In this document: positions 25,087 through 32,561 of the stretch, piece by piece
Layout: each line of letters begins with the position of its first letter
Position numbering within the stretch: position 1 is the stretch's first letter
From: Sphingobium psychrophilum
GTDB taxonomy: Bacteria; Pseudomonadota; Alphaproteobacteria; Sphingomonadales; Sphingomonadaceae
Direction of reading: 5' to 3'
Length of the DNA stretch: 34,227 bases
NCBI RefSeq assembly: GCF_012927105.1
Contig: NZ_JABBFV010000030.1
Coordinates: forward strand, 1 to 34,227
Made by a program: the position numbers and the translations under genes
The notes under the pieces: model-generated
Databases searched by the model: none
Told to the model about the DNA's origin: nothing
Seen by the model: only the letters and a program-made list of their open reading frames with translations

Positions 25087-27309
25087 CTATTTCAGCATGG
25101 TCCGCAACAGCGCGCGGAGCTGCGCGGGCTTGACCGGCTTGTTGAGCAGCGGGATGCCGTGCGCGTCGAGTCGCGCCTTCAACTCCTTGCCGCGATCGGC
25201 GGAGATCATCACGGCGGGGATCGGCATGGCGAAATGGTCGCGCAGTCGGTCCAGCGCAACGTCGCCCGTTTCGCCCTCGTTCAGATGATAGTCGATCAGG
25301 ATGATGTCCGGCGCGCTGTCCGGTGCAAACAGGCCGGTCGCTTCGGCAAAGCCGCCCGCCGCCAGTACGGTGCAGCCCCAGCCGCCCAGCAGGGTGCGCA
25401 TCCCCGTCTGGATCGCCCGTTCATTGTCGATCACCAGCACGTTGAGCCCGCGCATCGATCGGTCGCGGCCGATCGGCTCCGGCCCGCTGTCCAGATCGGC
25501 CACCGGCTCGCCGATCGGCAGGTCGATCGCGAAGGTCGATCCGCGGCCAGGCGCGGACTCCAGCGTCACGCGATGGCCCAGCATGTCGCTCGCCCGCTTG
25601 ACGATGGCCAGGCCCAGTCCCTTGCCGCTGGTGCGGGTGTCGAGTCGGCGAAATTCCTCGAACACCAGCGCCTGCTTGTCGGCCGCGATGCCGGGACCGC
25701 TGTCGATCACGCTGACGCGGATGGTCCGTTCGCCCACCACGCAATCGAGCCGAACTGAACCCTGTTGGGTATAGCGCAGCGCGTTGGACAGGAAATTCTG
25801 CAGGATGCGCCGCACCAGCCTTATGTCGGACCGGACCCAGAGCGGCTCGCTCGCCATGTCCAGCATCAGGCCCGATGCGCGGGCAACGGGCGCAAATTCC
25901 ACCCGCAACGTGCCCAGCAGCGTGTCGAGCCGGAAGTCGATAATCTCCGGCTGGATCGCGCCGGCGTCGAGCCGGCTGATCTCCAGCAGCGCCTCCAGCA
26001 GATCCTCGACCGAATCGAGCGCGGTCGATGTCTGGTTGACCAGCGCACGGGTGGGCAACGCCAGCCGCCGGTCGCCCAGCGCCGCGACGAACAATCGCGC
26101 TGCGTTCAACGGCTGCAACAGGTCGTGGCTGGCGGCGGCCAGGAAGCTGGTCTTGGACAGGTTCGCCTTCTCCGCCGCCGTCTTCGCGTCGCGCAGCTGC
26201 GCCTCGATCTCGCGCCGTTCGGCCACTTCGGCGCGCAGTTCGGCGGTGCGTTCTGCGACGCGGCGCTCCAGCGTCTCGGCGGTTTCCTGAAGGCCCGCCT
26301 GTGCGCGCAGCATGTCCGTGACGTCGGTGAAGCCGATCACTTGGCCCCCGCGCTCCAGCGCCGTGCTGCGGACGTCGAACTGGCGGTCTCCGGCCGCGAC
26401 CAGCGCATGGCGCGCTGCGCCCGGCTGGTCGCCCCGCCAGTCGAGACACCCCCCGTCCGCCATGCCCAGCCGATCGCGGCACCAGCCTAGCAGCGCGCCA
26501 TGGCTGGCCCCTTCCTGCGCCCAGTCGTCGGGCAAATGGAGGATATGCTGCAATGCCTCGTTCCAGGCGGCGACCCGGCCGTGGGCATCGAACAGGCACA
26601 CCCCCTCGGACAGATTGTCGAGCGTCGATTGCAGCACCAGATTGCGTTCGGCCAGTTCCAGCGCGCGGTTGCGGGCGTCTTCCGCCTTCACTTCCGTAAT
26701 GTCGGTATAGATGCCGACGATCCCGCCCTCGCTGGTGCGCAATTCGTTGATCTGGACCCAGCGGTCGTCGGCCAGCGCCTGGACATGACCGCCATCAGCG
26801 ACGCTGTGGCGCGCCAGCCGGTCGGACACCCAGCGATCCGGGGCGACCACCGATCCAGGCGGGCGGTGATGCGCCGCGGCCAGCCGCGCGACATCCTCGA
26901 ACGACATGCCTTCATGCAGTTGGTCGGCGATTTCGGGCCAGAAGCCCAGATAGGCGTCGTTGAACAGGACCAGCCGATCCTCCGCATCGAACAGCACGAA
27001 GCCTTCGTTGATCGAATCGATCGCGTCGCGCAGGCGCAGCTGCGCCGCGTCGGCGCTCGCATGGGCATGGGCCAGCTCGGCATTGGCGGTGGCGAGCCGT
27101 CCCAGCGCATCTTCCAGCTCGGTCGTCCGTTCGCGCACCATCGCTTCCAGCGTGATCGCGGTTTCGAACATCGAAAAGGCGTTGCCGGCCATGTCGCTGG
27201 ACCGTTCCACCCGATCGATCAGCGCGGCATTGATCTTGCGCAACTTGCGATTGTCTTCGCGCAGTTGAGCAAGGTCCGCGTCGGTCGAGGGAAGGGTCGT
27301 TTCCGTCAC
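25087..27309 (-). CDS. Hybrid PAS sensor histidine kinase with C-terminal receiver, NahK/ErcS'-like
   Basis: A 740-aa cytoplasmic kinase without membrane segments. Order: an N-terminal coiled coil (LREDNRKLRKINAALIDRVERS through RERTTELEDAL), two PAS domains (about 100-205 and 225-340), a second coiled coil, a HisKA domain with His395 in SHDLLQPLN, an ATPase domain (NFLSNALRYT, DSGPGI, GKGLGLAI), then a receiver domain with Asp673 in LIDYHLNEGE. The start is GTG 27309, which overlaps the TGA of the FIST gene (GTGA), so the two are coupled. The layout and the coiled-coil N-terminus match P. aeruginosa NahK (ErcS'), which lies beside the ethanol-oxidation genes there. The C-terminal receiver may receive phosphate back or compete with the separate regulator. 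Confidence 0.92.
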   Translation of the reverse strand: MTETTLPSTDADLAQLREDNRKLRKINAALIDRVERSSDMAGNAFSMFETAITLEAMVRERTTELEDALGRLATANAELAHAHASADAAQLRLRDAIDSINEGFVLFDAEDRLVLFNDAYLGFWPEIADQLHEGMSFEDVARLAAAHHRPPGSVVAPDRWVSDRLARHSVADGGHVQALADDRWVQINELRTSEGGIVGIYTDITEVKAEDARNRALELAERNLVLQSTLDNLSEGVCLFDAHGRVAAWNEALQHILHLPDDWAQEGASHGALLGWCRDRLGMADGGCLDWRGDQPGAARHALVAAGDRQFDVRSTALERGGQVIGFTDVTDMLRAQAGLQETAETLERRVAERTAELRAEVAERREIEAQLRDAKTAAEKANLSKTSFLAAASHDLLQPLNAARLFVAALGDRRLALPTRALVNQTSTALDSVEDLLEALLEISRLDAGAIQPEIIDFRLDTLLGTLRVEFAPVARASGLMLDMASEPLWVRSDIRLVRRILQNFLSNALRYTQQGSVRLDCVVGERTIRVSVIDSGPGIAADKQALVFEEFRRLDTRTSGKGLGLAIVKRASDMLGHRVTLESAPGRGSTFAIDLPIGEPVADLDSGPEPIGRDRSMRGLNVLVIDNERAIQTGMRTLLGGWGCTVLAAGGFAEATGLFAPDSAPDIILIDYHLNEGETGDVALDRLRDHFAMPIPAVMISADRGKELKARLDAHGIPLLNKPVKPAQLRALLRTMLK

Positions 27310-28463
27310 CGCCCGATCGCCAGCCCGCTGAACGTCTGGTTGACGTGCAGTGCATGATATTGCTCGCCATAGGTGTTGAAGCCGATCACGCGATGGCGGC
27401 CATAGAGTTCGGACACGGCGCGGCCGATCTGCCGCTGTTCCGCGTCGATGCGGTTGAGCACGCAATCGAAGGCGATGATGCGGTCGACCTGCCCGACATG
27501 GGTGCCGATATCGGCGAACATCGTCTCCATCCCCGCGATCCGGTCGATCGGCTCGCCCACGGTCAGCACGATCCCTTCATCGATCGCGCAGTAGAAGGTC
27601 AGGCTGCCGTCCGGGTTGGCGCTCTGGATCGACCGCACATGATAGTCGCCGCCCGCGCGCACCATCGGCGGATGTGCGGCGTAGAAGGCCAGGCCCAGCG
27701 CTTCGCCGGCATGGCCCGCCAGCCGCAGATATTCCTGCGCGGCCGGCTCTGCGTTGATCTCGGTCACGATCCGGTCCTGCGGGATCGCGCCGGTCACGAC
27801 CATCTTCGCCGCGCCGGGCCTGTAATGCTGCGCTTTGAAGACGTGGATCGGGCGCGGGGTGGACAGGATCGCGATCACCGCGGCCCGCTTGTGAAAACGG
27901 CCGCCCTCGAAGATCGCGGTTTCGCGGAACGCCAGGCCGTCGCCTGACGAACCGCCGATCAGCGGGATGTCGCCTAGCGCATCCTGAATCGTCATCGTCA
28001 GCAATTCTTCGCGGTGGGACAGGCCATCGACCAGGAACAGCGCGACATGATTGACCGCCTCGCCCAGCCGCCGGCTGTCCCGGTCGGCAACCGCAGCCAG
28101 CGACCGGATCGCCTCGCGCGCGGCAACAGGATCGAACGCATCGATATCGTCGAAAATATGGGATGTCAGGTGGAAAGCGTCGGCCGGAAAGCCGATCACG
28201 CTCAGGCTGTCCTCGTCATAGCCCGCCTCGGTCAGTTCGCCCGAACTGGTGCAACCGATCGCGACGACATGTTCGCTATGCCGGTTGACCGCGCGCGCCA
28301 GTGCATCGCGATCGAAGCGGTGCGAGCAGAAGAGCAGCATCCCGGCCAGCGGCGCATCGCCCAATTGCCGTGCGACGTCCGCCATCGCCTTCGCCGGATC
28401 GGGCGAATGGCTCGATGCGAAACCGATTTCCGACGCTAACATGGTCATGTTCCTATCCCCCAT
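27306..28463 (-). CDS. FIST-domain sensor protein, NosP-like
   Basis: A 385-aa soluble protein made of FIST_N (about residues 35-235) and FIST_C (about 245-375) domains. Landmarks are AIGCTSSGELTEAGYDEDS, LIGGSSGDGLAF, and the C-terminal GFNTYGEQYHALHVNQTFSGLAIG. In P. aeruginosa the FIST protein NosP binds haem and nitric oxide and inhibits the kinase NahK encoded next to it. Here the same pair occurs with a four-base overlap, so the protein is probably the input module of the kinase. Whether it binds haem is not visible from sequence. The start could be 28463, 28448 or 28442. Confidence 0.88.
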   Translation of the reverse strand: MGDRNMTMLASEIGFASSHSPDPAKAMADVARQLGDAPLAGMLLFCSHRFDRDALARAVNRHSEHVVAIGCTSSGELTEAGYDEDSLSVIGFPADAFHLTSHIFDDIDAFDPVAAREAIRSLAAVADRDSRRLGEAVNHVALFLVDGLSHREELLTMTIQDALGDIPLIGGSSGDGLAFRETAIFEGGRFHKRAAVIAILSTPRPIHVFKAQHYRPGAAKMVVTGAIPQDRIVTEINAEPAAQEYLRLAGHAGEALGLAFYAAHPPMVRAGGDYHVRSIQSANPDGSLTFYCAIDEGIVLTVGEPIDRIAGMETMFADIGTHVGQVDRIIAFDCVLNRIDAEQRQIGRAVSELYGRHRVIGFNTYGEQYHALHVNQTFSGLAIGR

Positions 28464-28468
28464 GGCCT

Positions 28469-28484
28469 CCCCCTTTTCCGGGGG
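28469..28484 (-). promoter_or_regulatory. Hairpin over the ribosome site of the FIST gene
   Basis: On the minus strand CCCCC and GGGGG (5 bp) enclose a GGAAAA loop. The 3' arm is part of the purine-rich ribosome site that precedes ATG 28463. If folded it would hide the site and lower translation of the FIST and kinase pair. Confidence 0.35.
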
Positions 28485-28520
28485 TTATGCACCGCGTCGC
28501 GTCCCAATGTCACGCTCGTC

Positions 28521-28925
28521 CTATCCCGTAATCCCGTCGCCCCTGGGCGGTTCGCCCGCCGCTTCCAGCAGCGCATTTTCCGCGTCGTCGAATATACGCG
28601 ATCGGACGATGAAGCGGACGCCTTCGGGGCTTTCCAGCGACATGCCGGCACCGCGTCCCGGCACGACGTCGATCGTCACCTGGGTATGGCGCCAGTAATC
28701 GAACTGCGCCGCGCCGATCCACACCGCTATGTCGCCCGCGACATGGCCTAGCAGCACGTCCTGCCCGCCAACTTTGAATTCGCCGCGCGGGAAGCACATC
28801 GGCGCGGACCCATCGCAGCAGCCACCCGATTGGTGGAACATCAGTGGCCCATGCTTTTGCGTCAGGCTGTGCATCAGCGCCTGCGCCTCTGGCGTCGCCA
28901 ATATGCGTGGGGGCAGCCCGGTCAT
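28521..28925 (-). CDS. DUF779 protein, partner of aldehyde dehydrogenase
   Basis: A 134-aa protein with the DUF779 signature FHQSGGCCDGSAPMCFPRGEF and later DVLLG and WRHTQVTIDVVPGRGAGMSLESPEGVRF. Genes of this family sit beside ExaC/AcoD-type aldehyde dehydrogenases in many bacteria, as here. The biochemical role is not known; the Cys pair suggests metal or redox work. ATG 28925 is chosen because AGGAG lies 7 nt before it; the ATG two codons upstream is too close to that site. It is separated from the dehydrogenase gene by a strong hairpin. Confidence 0.87.
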   Translation of the reverse strand: MTGLPPRILATPEAQALMHSLTQKHGPLMFHQSGGCCDGSAPMCFPRGEFKVGGQDVLLGHVAGDIAVWIGAAQFDYWRHTQVTIDVVPGRGAGMSLESPEGVRFIVRSRIFDDAENALLEAAGEPPRGDGITG

Positions 28926-28938
28926 GATCATGCTCCTG

Positions 28939-28982
28939 AAAAACGACGATGCGGCGGGCATCGGGGAAAGGATGCCCGCCGC
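28939..28982 (-). terminator. Strong intercistronic hairpin (attenuator-like) after aldehyde dehydrogenase
   Basis: GCGGCGGGCATC (28951-28962) and GATGCCCGCCGC (28971-28982) form a perfect 12-bp stem with an 8-nt loop. On the minus strand it is followed after 7 nt by five T (28943-28939) and then the DUF779 ribosome site. The offset T run makes it a weak terminator or an mRNA-end stabiliser inside the operon. Confidence 0.6.
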
Positions 28983-29034
28983 CGTCAAAGGCCTTATGGA
29001 GAGGAATCCGCCTTCGACGAACCGTCAACGGCTT

Positions 29035-30555
29035 TTAGAAGAAGCCAAGCGCCTTGGGGCTGTAGCTCACCAGCAGATTCTTGGTCTGCTGATAATGGTC
29101 CAGCATCATCTTGTGGTTTTCGCGCCCGATGCCCGACTGCTTGTAGCCGCCGAACGCCGCATGGGCGGGATAGGCATGATAGCAGTTGGTCCACACCCGG
29201 CCCGCCTGGATGCCCCGGCCCATACGATAGGCGCGGCTGCCGTCGCGGGTCCATACGCCCGCGCCCAGGCCGTACAACGTGTCATTGGCGATGGCGAGCG
29301 CTTCGGCCTCGTCCTTGAAGGTGGTGACGGCCAGCACCGGGCCGAAAATCTCCTCCTGAAAGATGCGCATCTTGTTGTGGCCCTTGAGGACGGTGGGCGT
29401 GACATAATAGCCCTCGCTCAATTCGCCATCCAGATGCGCACGCGCACCGCCGGTCAGCAATTCCGCGCCTTCGTTCAGGCCGATCTCGATATAGGAGAGG
29501 ATCTTTTCCAACTGGTCGTTCGACGCCTGTGCGCCGATCATGGTGCTGGGGTCGAGCGGGCTACCCTGCTTGATCGCCTTCACCCGCGCGATGGCGCGCT
29601 CGATGAACTTCTCGTAGATCGACTCCTGAATCAGCGCGCGGCTGGGGCAGGTGCAGACCTCGCCCTGATTCAGCGCGAACATCGCAAAACCCTCCAGGCA
29701 CTTGTCGAAATAATCGTCGTCCGCGTCCATCACGTCGGCGAAGAAGATGTTGGGCGACTTGCCGCCCAGTTCCAACGTGACGGGGATCAGATTTTCCGAC
29801 GCATATTGCATGATCAGGCGGCCTGTGGTCGTCTCGCCGGTGAAGGCGATCTTGCTGATGCGCTTGTTGCTGGCGAGCGGCTTGCCCGCCTCCACGCCGA
29901 AACCGTTGACGACGTTCAGCACGCCGGCCGGCAGCAGATCGCCGATCACGTCCAGCAGCACCAGAATCGACATCGGCGTCTGTTCGGCGGGCTTCAGCAC
30001 GATGCAGTTGCCCGCGGCCAGCGCCGGGGCCAGCTTCCACACCGCCATCAGGATCGGGAAGTTCCACGGGATGATCTGGCCGACCACGCCCAGCGGCTCG
30101 TGAAAATGATAGGCGATCGTGTCATGGTCGATCTCGCTGATCGACCCTTCCTGCGCGCGGACGCAACCCGCAAAATAGCGGAAATGGTCGATGGCCAGCG
30201 GGATGTCGGCATGGGTCGTCTCGCGGATCGGCTTGCCGTTGTCGATCGTCTCCGCCATCGCGATGAGGTCCAGATTGGCCTCCATCCGATCGGCGATCTT
30301 CAGCAGGATGTTCGACCGGTCGGTGGACGATGTCTTGCCCCAGGCGTCCTTCGCCTTGTGCGCGGCATCCAGCGCCAGTTCGATATCGCCGGCGGTGCCG
30401 CGTGCGATTTTGCCGACCACTTGGCCGGTCACGGGCGAAATATTGTCGAAATAGCCGCCCTGCACCGGCGCGACCCACGCGCCGCCGATATAATTGTCAT
30501 ATTGGTCGCGGATCAGCGTCTTTCCCGCGAAACGCTCCATCGCCTGCTGCAGCAT
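29035..30555 (-). CDS. NAD-dependent aldehyde dehydrogenase, ExaC/AcoD type
   Basis: A 506-aa cytoplasmic enzyme that oxidises acetaldehyde and similar aldehydes, the products of the alcohol dehydrogenase, to carboxylic acids. The catalytic Cys301 lies in NQGEVCTCPSR and the general base Glu262 in VTLELGGKSPN; VVGQIIPWNFPILM and the Gly motif FTGETTTGR bind NAD. The GEVCTCPSR form, with the second Cys two residues on, is typical of the AcoD/ExaC branch. Length is normal. GGGAG lies 8 nt before the ATG. The gene follows pseudoazurin by 49 nt and is followed by DUF779, NosP-like and kinase genes in the same direction. Confidence 0.95.
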   Translation of the reverse strand: MLQQAMERFAGKTLIRDQYDNYIGGAWVAPVQGGYFDNISPVTGQVVGKIARGTAGDIELALDAAHKAKDAWGKTSSTDRSNILLKIADRMEANLDLIAMAETIDNGKPIRETTHADIPLAIDHFRYFAGCVRAQEGSISEIDHDTIAYHFHEPLGVVGQIIPWNFPILMAVWKLAPALAAGNCIVLKPAEQTPMSILVLLDVIGDLLPAGVLNVVNGFGVEAGKPLASNKRISKIAFTGETTTGRLIMQYASENLIPVTLELGGKSPNIFFADVMDADDDYFDKCLEGFAMFALNQGEVCTCPSRALIQESIYEKFIERAIARVKAIKQGSPLDPSTMIGAQASNDQLEKILSYIEIGLNEGAELLTGGARAHLDGELSEGYYVTPTVLKGHNKMRIFQEEIFGPVLAVTTFKDEAEALAIANDTLYGLGAGVWTRDGSRAYRMGRGIQAGRVWTNCYHAYPAHAAFGGYKQSGIGRENHKMMLDHYQQTKNLLVSYSPKALGFF

Positions 30556-30580
30556 GTGTCTACTCCCGATTGCTATGCGT

Positions 30581-30604
30581 AAAAATTGAAAAGGGGCGCA
30601 GCCC
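30581..30604 (-). terminator. Weak terminator-like hairpin after pseudoazurin
   Basis: On the minus strand GGGC-TGC-GCCC is followed by CTTTTCAATTTTT. The stem is only 4 bp, so at best it would partly stop transcription from pseudoazurin into the aldehyde dehydrogenase gene. Confidence 0.3.
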
Positions 30605-31063
30605 TTACTTCACCTTGGCCAGCGCCGCGGTCATCCGCTTGGCAGCGAAGGGCGGCAGCTTCACGGCCTTGGCCGCGGCGATGTCTGCCGGCGTCACCTT
30701 GCCCACCTGCACCAGCGCGACCATGCCCATTGAATAATGTGGCATGCACTTGATGCCGTAGAGGCCGGACTTGCCGACGGTCAGCACCGCTTCCTTGTTC
30801 ATGCCCCCCTTCATCGCCGTCGCGCCGGCGGGCAGCATGTTGGCCATCGTTTCGGCATTATGGCTGGCGTCGGTCGGCTTGAAACGGATCGTGTCGCCGG
30901 GCGCGGCCTTCACATAGCTTGGCTCGAACACCATCGATCCATCGGCGCCCTGATTCTTCATCTGGACGACAATCTCTTTCGCCGCGGCTGGCAGCGAAAA
31001 GGCCAGGACGGCGGCGGTCAGCAAACAGGCCGGGATGCGCAGGTCAGTCAAATCACTCTCCAT
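30605..31063 (-). CDS. Pseudoazurin (type 1 blue copper protein)
   Basis: A 152-aa periplasmic electron carrier with a signal peptide ending LPAAA (mature protein from about residue 29). The copper ligands are His68 (DASHNAE), Cys106, His109 and Met114 (IKCMPHYSMGM), with pseudoazurin spacing C-x2-H-x4-M. KPTDASHNAETMANMLPAGA is also family-typical. It may carry electrons from the quinoprotein or from cytochrome c to an oxidase. ATG 31063 has a poor ribosome site; TTG four codons later has GGAGAG in front and would give a tidy signal peptide. A CCAAT-type box precedes the gene by about 62 nt. Confidence 0.92.
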   Translation of the reverse strand: MESDLTDLRIPACLLTAAVLAFSLPAAAKEIVVQMKNQGADGSMVFEPSYVKAAPGDTIRFKPTDASHNAETMANMLPAGATAMKGGMNKEAVLTVGKSGLYGIKCMPHYSMGMVALVQVGKVTPADIAAAKAVKLPPFAAKRMTAALAKVK

Positions 31064-31097
31064 GGAATCGGACGGCTTTCTCTGCCGGATTGATGGG

Positions 31098-31140
31098 AGA
31101 GTGCGGCCACAGGGGCTGCGCGCACAATTGACCTTTGGTC
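31098..31140 (-). promoter_or_regulatory. CCAAT-type box and -10 element before pseudoazurin
   Basis: On the minus strand GACCAAAGGTCAATTG (31140-31125) repeats the dehydrogenase box except for one missing C. CACTCT (31103-31098) follows after 21 nt, the same hexamer as at the porin promoter. The pseudoazurin ATG is 34 nt further on. Confidence 0.6.
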
Positions 31141-31683
31141 CTATGGCACGATGCCGCCGTTCGGTTCGACGCGGGAAAGCGGCTTTTGCAGGTCGCTCCA
31201 CCCGTCCGTGCCCTCGGCCAGCCACCAGACATTGGTGTAGCCCGCCGCGCGCAGCCGCTTGGCCGCATTCCATCCCATCCAGCAATCGGCGCGGCAGAAG
31301 AGGATCAGCATCGTATCGCGGCGCCCCTTTGTCAGGCGCGCGATCCCTTGCGCGAACCAGGTATCGATCCCCGGACCCAGTGCGCCGCGCCCCGCCTCGG
31401 GAAACCAGTGCACGCCGCGAATGGACTCGTGTGGCACCGCCAGCCGCCAGCGCCCGTCCGCCTCGCGATGGCCACCCTCGGCCGGCAGCACGTCGATGAA
31501 CAGGGCGTCGCGCCCCGGCCTCAGCTGCGCGGCGGCGGCCGGGGCGATCCGGCCGACGCCGACCGGCGCCTGCCGCACCGGTGCGCGATAATGGGCGATG
31601 CGATAGCCCGCCGGGTCGAACAGCGGTTCCTGCGCGATTCCCGGCGAAGCGATCAGTAGGGCAGGGATGAGGAAGCGGCGCAT
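31141..31683 (-). CDS. PQQ-associated CXXCW-motif, rhodanese-like protein
   Basis: A 180-aa periplasmic protein with a signal peptide (MRRFLIPALLIASPGIAQ). The C-terminal half has a rhodanese-like fold, with the line TMLILFCRADCWMGWNAAKRL holding Cys130, Cys134 and Trp135. I recognise it as the family named PQQ-dependent catabolism-associated CXXCW motif protein; the spacing I read here is Cys-x3-Cys-Trp. Members occur with quinoprotein dehydrogenases and their function is unknown. A sulfur-transfer or thiol role fits the SoxYZ-like carrier encoded divergently at 31761. ATG 31683 has GGAGA 6 nt upstream and is preferred to 31713. Confidence 0.88.
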   Translation of the reverse strand: MRRFLIPALLIASPGIAQEPLFDPAGYRIAHYRAPVRQAPVGVGRIAPAAAAQLRPGRDALFIDVLPAEGGHREADGRWRLAVPHESIRGVHWFPEAGRGALGPGIDTWFAQGIARLTKGRRDTMLILFCRADCWMGWNAAKRLRAAGYTNVWWLAEGTDGWSDLQKPLSRVEPNGGIVP

Positions 31684-31700
31684 GATCGTCTCCGGGGGTG

Positions 31701-31742
31701 ACCCAAGGGCCAATGGTAACCGACGCGGGAGGAGAATAGACC
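31701..31742 (+). promoter_or_regulatory. CCAAT-type box and -10 element before the SoxYZ-like gene
   Basis: ACCCAAGGGCCAATGG (31701-31716) is followed after 20 nt by TAGACC (31737-31742), the weakest of the -10 matches. The ATG of the SoxYZ-like gene is at 31761. The region is shared with the divergent CXXCW gene. Confidence 0.5.
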
Positions 31743-31760
31743 CCGACTAAAGGGAGAAGG

Positions 31761-32561
31761 ATGTTGCAAAGGCAGGCAAGCCTTTGGGTCGCGCTCGCCC
31801 TGGTGCTGGTCGCGGCCGACGCCAGGGCGACAGCACCCGTCGATCCGCTGGGGTCGCCGATGTGGGCCGCCCATGCCCGCACGCTGTTCGGCGACGATCC
31901 GGTCCGCTTCGACCCGCGCGTCAAGGTCGACTTTCCGATGATCGCGGAAAATCAGCGCGCCTTTCCGGTCGCGATCGACGCCCGCGCTATCCCCGGCGTC
32001 GTTCGCATCGTCATCCTGGTCGATCTCAATCCCATTCCGATCGCCATCGACTATCGCCCGCTTCATGCCGCCCCTTATGTCGCGACCCGCATCAAGCTGG
32101 ACCAGCGCACCCCGGTACGCGGCGCGGTGCAGCTGGCCAGCGGGGAATGGCTGGTGTCGGGCGGCTGGATCGACGCGGCTGGCGGCGGCTGCTCCGCCCC
32201 GCCGGTCAGCCGGGTCAAGGGCGACTGGGCCGAGCATCTGGGCGAGATACGCGGCGAAGCCTGGCCTTTGCCGGGCGGGCTGGCCCGCGTGCGCCTCAAT
32301 TTCCGCCATCCGATGGACACCGGCCTGGTCGATAATATCGCGACCTATCATCTCGAAGCGCTGCGCGTGAAGGACAGCGGCGGCCGGACGCTGGGCGAGA
32401 TGGATATCTGGGCGGCGGTGGCCGAAGATCCCGCGATCACGCTGATGGTCGAGGATGGGGCAGGGGCGCAGCTGACGGCGGAGGCGCGGGACACCAATGG
32501 GCGCGACTATCGCGCGGCGCTGCCCATGGCGCGCCAGTCTCCGATGCCGGGTGGCCGATGA
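31761..32561 (+). CDS. Quinoprotein-associated SoxYZ-like carrier protein
   Basis: A 266-aa periplasmic protein with a signal peptide ending ADARA. The N-terminal part resembles SoxY (RVKVDFPMIAENQRAFPVAIDAR), with a glycine-rich GGGCS at the place of the SoxY carrier Cys. The C-terminal part resembles SoxZ (VRLNFRHPMDTGLV, YHLEALRVKDSGG). This is the family I know as quinoprotein dehydrogenase-associated SoxYZ-like carrier. In sulfur oxidation SoxYZ holds substrates on a swinging Cys; what is carried here is unknown. It overlaps the next gene by ATGA (32558-32561). AGAAGG lies before the ATG. Confidence 0.9.
   Translation: MLQRQASLWVALALVLVAADARATAPVDPLGSPMWAAHARTLFGDDPVRFDPRVKVDFPMIAENQRAFPVAIDARAIPGVVRIVILVDLNPIPIAIDYRPLHAAPYVATRIKLDQRTPVRGAVQLASGEWLVSGGWIDAAGGGCSAPPVSRVKGDWAEHLGEIRGEAWPLPGGLARVRLNFRHPMDTGLVDNIATYHLEALRVKDSGGRTLGEMDIWAAVAEDPAITLMVEDGAGAQLTAEARDTNGRDYRAALPMARQSPMPGGR

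Noticed and set aside
27310..27465. An N-terminal extension of the hybrid kinase up to 27465
   Set aside because: The added 52 residues are Arg-rich, lie inside the FIST gene and resemble nothing. The GTG at 27309 gives an overlap with the FIST stop and matches the NahK-type N-terminus.
28729..30582. A 617-codon open frame on the plus strand opposite the aldehyde dehydrogenase and DUF779 genes
   Set aside because: It spans two well-supported genes in antisense and shows no recognisable domain. The long frame comes from codon bias at high GC.
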